Made by a program: the position numbers and the translations under genes
DNA from: an uncultured Candidatus Saccharibacteria bacterium
GTDB taxonomy: Bacteria > Patescibacteriota > Saccharimonadia > Saccharimonadales > Saccharimonadaceae
DNA length: 7,237 nt
Assembly: GCA_946185175.1 (NCBI GenBank)
Contig: CAMHIH010000036.1
Span: 1-7,237 of the forward strand
Reading direction: 5' to 3'
The notes under the pieces: model-generated
What the model was told of the DNA's origin: nothing
Seen by the model: the letters and a program-made list of their open reading frames with translations, nothing else
The model's database searches: none
Part shown: positions 1-6,058 of the stretch, in pieces
Layout: the number at the start of each line of letters is the position of its first letter
Position numbering within the stretch: position 1 is the first letter of the stretch

Positions 1-113
1 GTGACGCCGTTTAGGGATAGCTGCAGGGTTGGTATGTCATCAGCGTAGACTGGTGTGGTGGCGCAAAAAGCTGAGCCCACAATCAAGCCCAAAATCCAAA
101 CTATCCTCTTCAC
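1..113 (-). CDS. Secreted protein, N-terminal fragment (cut by left edge)
   Basis: Only the first 37 codons plus two bases of the next are in the window; reading runs off the left edge. The start is GTG at 113, preceded by a strong AGGAG (116-120), although the two-base spacing is short. The N-terminus is a textbook Sec signal peptide: MKR charged region, hydrophobic core about residues 4-17 (IVWILGLIVGSAF), then a polar stretch ending VYA at 22-24, giving a probable signal peptidase I cut before Asp25-Asp26. Cys17 is preceded by Phe, so it is not a lipobox. The mature protein begins DDIPTLQLSLNGVT and is not recognisable from this much. It lies 22 bases after the DUF4203-like gene and is probably the distal gene of the same transcript. 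The protein is inferred to be exported; its function is unknown. Confidence 0.8.
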   Translation of the reverse strand, partial: MKRIVWILGLIVGSAFCATTPVYADDIPTLQLSLNGV

Positions 114-135
114 TTCTCCTCTATTGTGCCATATT

Positions 136-681
136 TTAGGCGCTGTGTTTATTTTTTTTGAACTGAAAAATTGCGCCAACGACGGCTGCGATGACTAAAA
201 TTGGTAAATATAATGTTGCGGCATTCAGGCTAAAGAGTGAGACGACTGCCGTAGAAATGCTTTGGGCGCCGGCGATGGCGGTGAGAATAATGATCGCTGG
301 CTTCATTAGTGAAACGGCGACGCAGCCGGCAATAACGCCAACGATGCTAGCGACTGCAAATATTGGGAAGCTGGCGCCGAATTGCTGTATGGCAATAGTG
401 ACGACGACGATGTATGCTAAGGCGGCAATACAGAGGCGTTCAATCGTGAGTCCCATGAGGGCGGCGAGGAGGCCGACGGCGATCGGTAGGACCCCCATCC
501 AGAGGTCGGGATTTTCGAGCTGTGGCATCCAGGCAATAATATCTGGCGCGAAATGCGAACACAATGTGTAACCAATCAAAAACCAAGCAATCGCGAATGC
601 TAATTTCTTTAATTTGTAGCCAAAGAAACAGACCACGAGGCCTAATACTAAGGCAATAAGTATTTCTGCGGTTATTGTCAT
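136..681 (-). CDS. Seven-helix membrane protein, DUF4203/TMEM198-like
   Basis: This 181-residue protein is almost entirely hydrophobic. Likely membrane segments are near residues 5-20, 27-44, 62-80, 83-98, 104-125, 128-150 and 157-174, with a short basic tail (KKNKHSA). The early FFGYKLKKLAFAIAWFLIGY pattern, in which a short helix is followed by Gly-Tyr and basic residues and then a second helix, resembles the DUF4203/TMEM198 type of membrane protein. That assignment is by pattern only, and the biochemical role of the family in bacteria is not established. ATG at 681 has AGGAG (690-694) eight bases upstream. The gene follows the EamA genes by 30 bases, so it is probably co-transcribed, with a candidate extra promoter in that gap. 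It could instead be an unrelated hydrophobic protein of similar topology. Confidence 0.85.
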   Translation of the reverse strand: MTITAEILIALVLGLVVCFFGYKLKKLAFAIAWFLIGYTLCSHFAPDIIAWMPQLENPDLWMGVLPIAVGLLAALMGLTIERLCIAALAYIVVVTIAIQQFGASFPIFAVASIVGVIAGCVAVSLMKPAIIILTAIAGAQSISTAVVSLFSLNAATLYLPILVIAAVVGAIFQFKKNKHSA

Positions 682-689
682 GTTATTTT

Positions 690-694
690 CTCCT
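690..694 (-). promoter_or_regulatory. Ribosome binding site of the DUF4203-like gene
   Basis: AGGAG on the minus strand, eight bases before ATG 681. It fixes this start and contrasts with the two upstream EamA genes, which have no clear Shine-Dalgarno sequence. Confidence 0.75.
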
Positions 695-700
695 GCTTCT

Positions 701-709
701 ATTTTAGCA
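701..709 (-). promoter_or_regulatory. Candidate internal extended -10 promoter before the DUF4203-like gene
   Basis: The minus strand reads TGCTAAAAT, a TGN-extended -10 with five of six consensus bases. It lies in the 30-base gap after the transporter gene. No -35 match is seen at 17 or 18 bases. Initiation about seven bases downstream would fall at the Shine-Dalgarno sequence and leave a leader of only about 13 bases. It would allow expression of the membrane protein and secreted protein apart from the transporters. Confidence 0.4.
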
Positions 710-711
710 AG

Positions 712-1629
712 TTATTGCAGAATGATGATGCCTATTGTGGCTAAAATTGTGGCGACTAAATGAGCGCGTACGATATGCTTATTGAGTTTTTCGCGACCGA
801 ATTTTGGCCATAACTTAGTAAGCAATATGCCCAAAACAAAGGTAAGGATAAGTTGAGCGGAGTTTGTAGTGACCGAAACGATTGCGGCTGTGCCGATAAT
901 CAGTGCGTAGCGGTAAAGAAAATCTGTTAAAGTGCAAATTAGTAAATTAAGACAGAAAACGATTGGAAATTTATATCCATTGCGTTTGGCGACATTTGCG
1001 AAACGAATATGCCATTTACGTTGCGTCAATGATAGAAGCGCGCTAGCGACACCTTGGCCGATTAGAAAATAGAAAAAGAGGCTGATGAAATCGAAGTTGG
1101 ACTCTCCGTGCGCAAATAACAAGTTGGAAAAAGCATAGATGATTACGGAGATAATAATACATACGACGGAAATGAACTTAAGCTTGCTGGTGCGTTTTTT
1201 ATATTTGCGTTCGGTTAGGAATATGACAAATGGAGCGGCTAGAATGAGTCCGAAGGCGATAATCTGTTCTGGCGTTATGGTTTTACCGAAAATTAGGAAA
1301 TCCGCAATCAAATAGAATACCGGCGAGAGTTGGAAAAGGATTGTGGCGCCAGTCGACTCCTCTCCCCTAAAACCCAGATAATAAGGCACGTCAGCCAATG
1401 CCAGAAGAACACCGGAAGAGATCATTAATAGAATAGCGATCGGCGATACATCGTAGATACCATGATAGGTAACGAGGCAGATTGCGACAATTAAACAAAA
1501 CGGTCCGTCGATAATCTTAAGCGCTTGTGGTGTACGGCCCTTGAAAAATTCATCAACAAGATAGTTGTCTAAAAATGTACTTAGGGCATGCAGGAATGCG
1601 GTTACGATACAGATGATGAGCCACAGCAT
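712..1629 (-). CDS. EamA/DMT-family transporter, second gene of a tandem pair
   Basis: A 305-residue integral membrane protein with the two-repeat layout of EamA (drug/metabolite transporter superfamily) proteins, usually ten helices. The first repeat spans about residues 1-139 and carries the family signature near 89-130 (EESTGATILFQLSPVFY, then ITPEQIIAFGLIL). A basic cytoplasmic linker (RKYKKRTSK, 141-149) separates it from the second repeat at about 152-305. The last loop holds WPKFGREKL (274-282), shared with the neighbouring paralogue. The substrate cannot be read from sequence; family members move amino acids, nucleosides, sugars or metabolites. ATG 1629 sits one base after the TAG of the upstream paralogue with no visible ribosome binding site, so translation is probably coupled. 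Two adjacent paralogues could work as a hetero-oligomer or be a plain duplication. Confidence 0.9.
   Translation of the reverse strand: MLWLIICIVTAFLHALSTFLDNYLVDEFFKGRTPQALKIIDGPFCLIVAICLVTYHGIYDVSPIAILLMISSGVLLALADVPYYLGFRGEESTGATILFQLSPVFYLIADFLIFGKTITPEQIIAFGLILAAPFVIFLTERKYKKRTSKLKFISVVCIIISVIIYAFSNLLFAHGESNFDFISLFFYFLIGQGVASALLSLTQRKWHIRFANVAKRNGYKFPIVFCLNLLICTLTDFLYRYALIIGTAAIVSVTTNSAQLILTFVLGILLTKLWPKFGREKLNKHIVRAHLVATILATIGIIILQ
787..810. repeat. 24-base direct repeat, copy 1 (in the second EamA gene)
   Basis: A perfect 24-base match to 1706-1729. On the coding strand it encodes WPKFGREK with identical codons in both genes, although the two proteins are well diverged elsewhere. Confidence 0.85.
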
Positions 1630-1630
1630 G

Positions 1631-2542
1631 CTATTGTATGATGATTACTCCCACTACGCATAATACGACGGCAATAAGATGAGCCACGATAACGTGTCGT
1701 TTTAATTTTTCGCGACCGAATTTTGGCCAAATCAGTGAGAGAACAATTCCTAGTATGAATGTGATGACTAATTGGGAGGCATTGGCGACGACGGATGCAA
1801 GTGCGGTGACGCCAAGAATTAGACTTTGGCGGTAAGCGAATTCTCCGGCGAGGCTAATTAAAGTTCCGGACAAAGTTGCGGCCAAGAATTGTTTCTTTTT
1901 GCGCCTCATTATGTACAGGATGCGTTGGCGCCAGGATTTATTGCATAAGTATAGGAGGATATCCATCATGCCTCTACCTAAAATAAAATAGAAAAAGACT
2001 GTTTGATAATTCATATCTTTGCCGACTTCCGTAGACAGTAGGCCAGACGCGCCCGCCATGATTGTGTAGACGAGGAAATAGAGCCCAGCGGCGACTTCTT
2101 TGCGGCGACTCTTGGGGCGTTTTCTGGAGAAAATTACAATTATGGGCGCCGAAAGGATGATGAAGAATCCGAGAAATTGCTGCAATGAGATAGTCTCGTT
2201 GAAAAAGATCCAACCAATTATTAGATATAGAACCGGGATAAGTTGATAGTAGATAGTGGCACTGGTGGCCTCTTCTGTTTTTAGCCCTTGATAATAGAAA
2301 ATCGATGCCGATGAAGTGACGACTCCAGACAATAACAATAACGCGACTTGCCAAAGCTCTATCTGCTCCGGGGGCGCAACGAAAAACATGATGGCTGCCA
2401 AGACGAGATAAACGATGCCGTTTAGAATTTTCATTGCCTGTGGTGTTTTGGCGCGAAAAACTACGTCCGTTGCATAGTTGTCGAAAAATGAGGCGATTGA
2501 CCACCCTAGAGCTGCAAAAAGACTTAATATTAGCCAAAGCAT
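1631..2542 (-). CDS. EamA/DMT-family transporter, first gene of a tandem pair
   Basis: A 303-residue paralogue of the next gene. The two align from residue 1 without gaps through the first repeat, and I count 21 identities in the first 50 residues, including MLWLI, the DNY at 21-23 and TPQA at 33-36. The EamA signature is at about 89-137 (TEEATSATIYYQLIPVLYLI, then ISLQQFLGFFIIL). A basic linker, SRKRPKSRRK, lies at 139-148, and the second repeat follows to the end with WPKFGREKL at 272-280. About ten membrane helices are expected, placing it in the cytoplasmic membrane; the substrate is unknown. ATG 2542 lies only seven bases after a TGCTATAAT promoter element, so the mRNA is probably leaderless. 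It heads the minus-strand operon and is divergent from the GH97 gene. Confidence 0.9.
   Translation of the reverse strand: MLWLILSLFAALGWSIASFFDNYATDVVFRAKTPQAMKILNGIVYLVLAAIMFFVAPPEQIELWQVALLLLSGVVTSSASIFYYQGLKTEEATSATIYYQLIPVLYLIIGWIFFNETISLQQFLGFFIILSAPIIVIFSRKRPKSRRKEVAAGLYFLVYTIMAGASGLLSTEVGKDMNYQTVFFYFILGRGMMDILLYLCNKSWRQRILYIMRRKKKQFLAATLSGTLISLAGEFAYRQSLILGVTALASVVANASQLVITFILGIVLSLIWPKFGREKLKRHVIVAHLIAVVLCVVGVIIIQ
1706..1729. repeat. 24-base direct repeat, copy 2 (in the first EamA gene)
   Basis: A perfect match to 787-810, in the same reading frame and at the same position of the protein. Sequence on both sides differs at once: the next codons are TTA AAA here and CTC AAT in the other copy. 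Confidence 0.85.
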
Positions 2543-2549
2543 TAACGTT

Positions 2550-2558
2550 ATTATAGCA
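2550..2558 (-). promoter_or_regulatory. Extended -10 promoter of the EamA operon (probably leaderless)
   Basis: The minus strand reads TGCTATAAT, a perfect -10 hexamer with the TGN extension. Seven bases, AACGTTA, separate it from ATG 2542, so the expected transcription start is at or next to the A of the ATG. No convincing -35 box is seen, as is common for extended -10 promoters. No ribosome binding site precedes the ATG. Confidence 0.75.
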
Positions 2559-2570
2559 GTGAAAATGCTA
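2554..2570. repeat. Short inverted repeat at the divergent promoter
   Basis: TAGCA (2554-2558) and TGCTA (2566-2570) are separated by seven bases. The left arm lies on the extended -10 of the EamA operon, a place where a repressor could act. The arms are short and could be chance, since TGCTA is also part of the promoter motif itself. Confidence 0.3.
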
Positions 2571-2589
2571 ATGTTGTGATACGTTTTTA

Positions 2590-2598
2590 TGCTACAAT
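2590..2598 (+). promoter_or_regulatory. Extended -10 promoter of the GH97 gene
   Basis: TGCTACAAT is a TGN-extended -10 with five of six consensus bases. Transcription would begin near 2605, leaving a leader of about 20 bases that contains GAGGA. The element includes part of the in-frame ATG at 2589, which therefore cannot be on the transcript if this promoter is used. No good -35 is seen. Confidence 0.65.
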
Positions 2599-2612
2599 AT
2601 TCTTATGGTAAT

Positions 2613-2617
2613 GAGGA
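2613..2617 (+). promoter_or_regulatory. Ribosome binding site that sets the GH97 start
   Basis: GAGGA lies seven bases before the in-frame GTG at 2625, which is normal spacing. The longer reading from ATG 2589 has no Shine-Dalgarno sequence upstream. This favours GTG 2625 as the start. Confidence 0.75.
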
Positions 2618-2624
2618 ATATTTT

Positions 2625-4589
2625 GTGAGCTTCTTCGGCGATCTGTTCAAGAAAAATAAAACAGACGCTATCTATGAAATCAAGTCACCAAATGGTCGCG
2701 TGGTTGTGACCTTTATTCTTGATCGTGGTCAAATTTCATATTTTGTGAAGAAGGATGAGCGCTTAGTATTGCGCCAGTCTAGGCTCGGCATTGCGCTCAA
2801 AGATAGCTCTCCTCTCGCCGATGGATTTAGTGTCGTTCGTGCCTATTCAAAGTCTTTCGATGAAACCTGGAAAGCTTATTGGGGTGAACAGCATATTATT
2901 CGTAACAACTACAACGAAACTGCAATTTATCTTGAAGAAGTTGATAAGCCAAATCGCTTATTGACGATGCGCTTTCGTGCCTATGATGACGGTATTGCTT
3001 TCCGCTACGAGATTCCGGCGCAGCCTGAAATGAAGAATATGGTAATTGCCGATGAGTTAACGGAGTTTGCGGTTGACGTCAACTCGCGCTCCTGGAGTAT
3101 TCCGGCTTATCAACCAGATCGCTATGAATATAGCTATACCGAAAAACCCGTTAGCCAGTTGACGGATTCCGTACACACGCCTTTAACCATAGACGTAGGC
3201 GCGACGTATGTTTCAATTCATGAGGCTGCCCTCTATAACTATGGCGGCATGACGCTCAAGATGAATGGCGCGGCATTAAAGGCCGATATTACTCCACTAT
3301 CGGATGGAATGCGTGCCTATGTTGAATTACCGTTTTCGACGCCATGGCGCACCATAATTATGGGGCACGATGATCTTGATTTGACTTCTAGTCGGATGAT
3401 TTTAAACTTGAATGACCCGCCGCGTGATGATTTTTCTTGGGTGGAACCGACAAAATTCCTTGGTATTTGGTGGGCGATGTATGTTGGTGAATGGACTTGG
3501 GCTCCAGGTGAGCGTCACGGTGCAACAACTGAGCACGCAATGCAGTATATCGATGCCTGCAAAAATCTTGGTATTCCTGGTTTATTGATTGAGGGGTGGA
3601 ATGATGGCTGGGAAGGCGACTGGCTCGAAAATGGTGAACATAATAAGTTTATGGAATCGACTCCAGATTTCGATATGAAGATTGTATCGGATTACGGGCG
3701 TGCAAATGGCGTAGAGATTATTGGTCACCATGAAACGGTAGGCTTCATCGACAACTACGAGAAACAGATGGAAGAAGCTTATAGGTTCTATAAGGACCAT
3801 GGCGTGCGCTACATTAAGTCTGGCTATGCTGGCTCGAAAATGACAATTAATGGGCGTCGCGAGTTCCATCATTCACAATTGGGTGTTTTGCATTATCAGA
3901 AAGCGCTTGAACTTGCGGCAAAATATGGCATTATGCTTGATGTGCATGAACCGATTAAGGGCACTGGTATCGAGCGTACATGGCCAAACTTGATGACGCG
4001 CGAAGGTGCTCGTGGCCAAGAATACGAAGGTGGCGCTCTGTCACCGTCTCATGCATGCTATTTGCCGTTTACGCGTTTGTTGGCTGGCGGCATGGATTAT
4101 ACGCCGGGCATTTTGGATGTCTCGAACTTTTCCAAGCGGATGGCTACGACAATTACGCGCCAGTTGGCTTATTATGTAACGATATATTCATCAATGCAGA
4201 TGGCTGCTGATCGTCCGCAAATTTACGAGACAAGTTATCCTGATTTATTTGAGTTCATTCGTGATGTTCCATTGCGCTGGGAACGCTCAATTCCGCTGGT
4301 TGGTGAGATTGGTAAATGCTTTGTAGTGGCTCGTCAGGAATGGGACGGTAGCAACTGGTATGTTGGCGGTGTTACGAATGAGGAAGGCCGCAAGATTGAG
4401 CTTTATATTGATTTCTTGGAACCTGGCGTTAATTATATTGCCAAGATCTATCGTGATTCAGAGGATGCGCATTACCGCGACCATCAACTCGGCTACGTTA
4501 TTGAGGAGAAATTAATACGCAACGGCGATCATATCGAAATGTACATGGCGCCAGGCGGTGGTTTCGCGATGAAGCTAAAGAAACAATAA
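2625..4589 (+). CDS. Glycoside hydrolase family 97, inverting alpha-glucosidase-like, no signal peptide
   Basis: A 654-residue GH97 enzyme, expected to release glucose from alpha-glucosides with inversion and calcium help, as SusB does. An N-terminal beta-sandwich runs from about 17 to 265 (SPNG at 21-24; FRAYDDGIAFRYE ending at Glu129, probably matching calcium ligand Glu194 of SusB). A TIM barrel follows from about 272 to 555, then a C-terminal beta domain. Acidic residues match the inverting branch: Glu370 in GHHET (SusB Glu439), Glu442 in DVHEP (Glu508), Glu460 in TREG (Glu526) and Glu466 in RGQEYE (Glu532), the last three at identical spacing. Retaining members have an Asp nucleophile where this has the SusB-like IKSGYAG. 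LPFTRLLAGGMDYTPG is at 480-495. GTG 2625 is chosen from its ribosome binding site; the in-frame ATG 2589 overlaps the -10. Neither start gives a signal peptide, so the enzyme is probably cytoplasmic. It appears monocistronic. Exact substrate is inferred. Confidence 0.93.
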   Translation: MSFFGDLFKKNKTDAIYEIKSPNGRVVVTFILDRGQISYFVKKDERLVLRQSRLGIALKDSSPLADGFSVVRAYSKSFDETWKAYWGEQHIIRNNYNETAIYLEEVDKPNRLLTMRFRAYDDGIAFRYEIPAQPEMKNMVIADELTEFAVDVNSRSWSIPAYQPDRYEYSYTEKPVSQLTDSVHTPLTIDVGATYVSIHEAALYNYGGMTLKMNGAALKADITPLSDGMRAYVELPFSTPWRTIIMGHDDLDLTSSRMILNLNDPPRDDFSWVEPTKFLGIWWAMYVGEWTWAPGERHGATTEHAMQYIDACKNLGIPGLLIEGWNDGWEGDWLENGEHNKFMESTPDFDMKIVSDYGRANGVEIIGHHETVGFIDNYEKQMEEAYRFYKDHGVRYIKSGYAGSKMTINGRREFHHSQLGVLHYQKALELAAKYGIMLDVHEPIKGTGIERTWPNLMTREGARGQEYEGGALSPSHACYLPFTRLLAGGMDYTPGILDVSNFSKRMATTITRQLAYYVTIYSSMQMAADRPQIYETSYPDLFEFIRDVPLRWERSIPLVGEIGKCFVVARQEWDGSNWYVGGVTNEEGRKIELYIDFLEPGVNYIAKIYRDSEDAHYRDHQLGYVIEEKLIRNGDHIEMYMAPGGGFAMKLKKQ

Positions 4590-4618
4590 AAAATCCCCCG
4601 CGAGGGGGTATTTTTTTT
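4590..4618. terminator. Bidirectional terminator between convergent genes
   Basis: A stem of five G-C pairs (C 4595-4599 with G 4604-4608) has a GCGA loop and is followed by T run 4611-4618 on the plus strand. On the minus strand the A run 4588-4593 gives a second U tract. It starts right after the GH97 stop, and its plus-strand T run overlaps the stop codon of the converging minus-strand gene, so it can end both transcripts. Confidence 0.9.
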
Positions 4619-4970
4619 AATTAATCTCTATTGAGATAGTGTTGCCATAGCCATAACGAGATCGCACATTGTACTCTTTTTCGATGAGTGCAGCTTTTTG
4701 GACATCGTCCAGGACGTCGCCATCGTATTTAACGCTAAAATGGATGCTATTGTTTTTGGATAAATCTTGGGCGATAGTAATTTTATTGCCGGGTTTGCAA
4801 CTTTTAATTGCCACTGATAGTGAATCCTTGAGAAATTGGCGCAGAAGTGGCTCCTGGCGAATTTTTCGTGATGGATTTTCTAGGTCGAGATTGATTGCAA
4901 TTTTGCGTTTTTCGCAGAGGCCGAGTAGATTTTGATAAATTGGACCGATAATATTCGCAATACTGTTCAT
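4617..4970 (-). CDS. Small protein resembling a degenerate histidine-kinase ATPase domain
   Basis: A 117-residue protein with the order of elements of a HATPase_c domain but no kinase core. Residues 10-31 (PIYQNLLGLCEKRKIAINLDLE) match the entry helix and strand; 41-66 (PLLRQFLKDSLSVAIKSCKPGNKITI) match the N-box helix and following strand; VKYDGDVLDD at 80-89 matches the G1 box; YGYGNTISIEI at 106-116 matches the end of the domain. Key residues are altered: the N-box Asn is Val53, the ATP-adenine Asp of G1 is Tyr82, and the second G1 Gly is Val86. ATP binding is therefore doubtful, and a scaffold or regulator role is possible. It is the last gene of the minus-strand operon, 14 bases after the YgjP-like gene, with no Shine-Dalgarno sequence. 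The family call rests on pattern and is tentative; that the gene is real is better supported by operon position and terminator. Confidence 0.7.
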   Translation of the reverse strand: MNSIANIIGPIYQNLLGLCEKRKIAINLDLENPSRKIRQEPLLRQFLKDSLSVAIKSCKPGNKITIAQDLSKNNSIHFSVKYDGDVLDDVQKAALIEKEYNVRSRYGYGNTISIEIN

Positions 4971-4984
4971 GCTTATATTTTACA

Positions 4985-5530
4985 CTAAACTCCGGGTGAA
5001 AACTTTTTTAGTTGACTGCGATGTCGTTTGTAATTTGGGTCGTGCTCGCCTACTTCTGCCCAAAATTCGGCTGAATGATCCATGTGATTGATGTGGGCCA
5101 ATTCGTGCAAAATAACATAATCGCGTAATGGTTCGGGGACTTTCATGAGGCCTATATTTAAAGAAATGGTGCCAGAGCTTGAACGGCTACCCCAACGCGT
5201 GTTGGCGTGCGAAAGGCGAATGCCGCTATATTTGTAGCCGTATTTTTGCGCCCAAAATTCAAGGCGATATGGCAAATAGTCGCGCGCTTGCTTCATGAGT
5301 ATTTTCTTTTTAGCGTCACGGGCGCGCTGAGTGCTGGGGTCGTTGATTGGAAGCTTTTCGCGAATTTGCTTACGGCTAGCGTTGAGCCAGCGTTTGGCGA
5401 GAAATTCTGAAGTATGAGCTGGGACAGACATGGCCAACTTGCCAGACGTCGATACGGAAAACTTTGGGTTAACGCACCATGCGCTCTTGCGGACGATGAC
5501 TTCGCCGAATTCTTTGTCTTGGATTATCAT
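4985..5530 (-). CDS. YgjP-type (DUF45) M48-like zinc metallopeptidase
   Basis: A 181-residue protein of the YgjP/DUF45 group, near full length for the family (the E. coli protein is somewhat shorter). The zinc site is clear: HELAH at 142-146 gives His142 and His146 as ligands and Glu143 as catalytic base, and His152 in MDHSAEFW (150-157) is the likely third ligand. The family signature TRWGSRSSSGTISLN (111-125) precedes it. The N-terminal half is a beta-rich region with a basic helix (KRWLNASRKQIREK, 46-59). There is no signal peptide or membrane segment, so it is probably cytoplasmic. Physiological substrates of the family are poorly known. Its ATG overlaps the stop of the kinase-like gene as ATGA and lacks a ribosome binding site, so translation is probably coupled to that gene. 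Confidence 0.93.
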   Translation of the reverse strand: MIIQDKEFGEVIVRKSAWCVNPKFSVSTSGKLAMSVPAHTSEFLAKRWLNASRKQIREKLPINDPSTQRARDAKKKILMKQARDYLPYRLEFWAQKYGYKYSGIRLSHANTRWGSRSSSGTISLNIGLMKVPEPLRDYVILHELAHINHMDHSAEFWAEVGEHDPNYKRHRSQLKKFSPGV

Positions 5531-6030
5531 TTAATGCGCACTGTTTTGCGCTCAGAAATGCCAGTGAGAACGTTTTTGCATTGTGTCTGGAAGGTGTGTT
5601 TGCCAGAAATGACGAGTGGATTCTCGCTCTCGGCAGGCGCTTCGAGCTTTTTATATGAGGCTTCGAGGGCAGCTTTCGCTTCGGCTACGGTCTTGAATTT
5701 GTGACGCATGCGGTGTTTGATGGCCGAAGTATCGGTTTGTATCCAAATTAGGACTGGAGAATAGCCAGCATCGGCCAAGAGCTTCTTCATTTCGTTGCGT
5801 TGTTTTTCGGTATTGAGACCGCCTTCTACGATGATGGTTTGTTTGCATTTTGCGATTTCGGAAACCAGAATCATCGCCATTTTGCGGCTAATTTTGTATT
5901 GTTCGTAGAGCTCGTTAATGTTAAGAAAAGGGGCATTAAAACGTTGACTGAATTGTTTTGCGAAAGTAGTCTTGCCGCTCATTGGAGCGCCGAAAACTAG
6001 AATCGCATAAGGCTTAGACTTCCCATTCAT
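5527..6030 (-). CDS. P-loop kinase-like NTPase (AAA_33 / nucleoside-kinase type)
   Basis: A 167-residue soluble P-loop protein. Walker A is GAPMSGKT (14-21) after strand YAILVF. A Walker B-like strand TIIVEGG (65-71) carries Glu69, followed by NTEKQRNEMKKLLADAGY (73-90) and the strand PVLIWIQTD (92-100). HRMRHK (106-111) is a likely LID-type arginine segment. This order matches small kinases of the AAA_33/polynucleotide-kinase-like group, which phosphorylate small molecules or nucleic-acid ends; the substrate cannot be told. The tail ISERKTVRIK is basic. It overlaps the YgjP-like gene by four bases and lies 38 bases after the dehydrogenase stop. The short AAGG upstream is not well placed for ATG 6030; a candidate promoter ends six bases before it, so it may be read both from its own leaderless start and from the upstream gene. 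Confidence 0.85.
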   Translation of the reverse strand: MNGKSKPYAILVFGAPMSGKTTFAKQFSQRFNAPFLNINELYEQYKISRKMAMILVSEIAKCKQTIIVEGGLNTEKQRNEMKKLLADAGYSPVLIWIQTDTSAIKHRMRHKFKTVAEAKAALEASYKKLEAPAESENPLVISGKHTFQTQCKNVLTGISERKTVRIK

Positions 6031-6033
6031 GAT

Positions 6034-6058
6034 TAGAGTTTACCTTATGGTAGAGTTT
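6034..6058. repeat. 8-base direct repeat before the kinase-like gene
   Basis: The minus strand has AAACTCTA twice (6051-6058 and 6034-6041), start to start 17 bases apart, ending three bases before ATG 6030. It could be a tandem operator covering the candidate promoter, or chance in AT-rich sequence. Confidence 0.4.

Noticed and set aside
11..17. Lipoprotein signal for the left-edge protein because Cys17 follows a hydrophobic core
   Set aside because: The residue before Cys17 is Phe, which does not fit a lipobox, while VYA at 22-24 gives a good signal peptidase I site. (Positions here are residues of the fragment at 1-113.)
191..571. Open frame of 126 codons on the plus strand
   Set aside because: Lies wholly antisense to the DUF4203-like membrane protein gene; Ala/Thr/Arg-rich content is typical of the complement of a hydrophobic gene, and there is no ribosome binding site.
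1974..2537. Minus-strand frame of 187 codons inside the first EamA gene
   Set aside because: Same strand, other frame of a clear transporter gene; Arg/Ser/His-rich composition without domains, characteristic of an out-of-frame reading.
5414..5704. Plus-strand frames opposite the YgjP-like and kinase-like genes
   Set aside because: Both coding genes on the minus strand have intact catalytic motifs; the opposing frames have no family resemblance.
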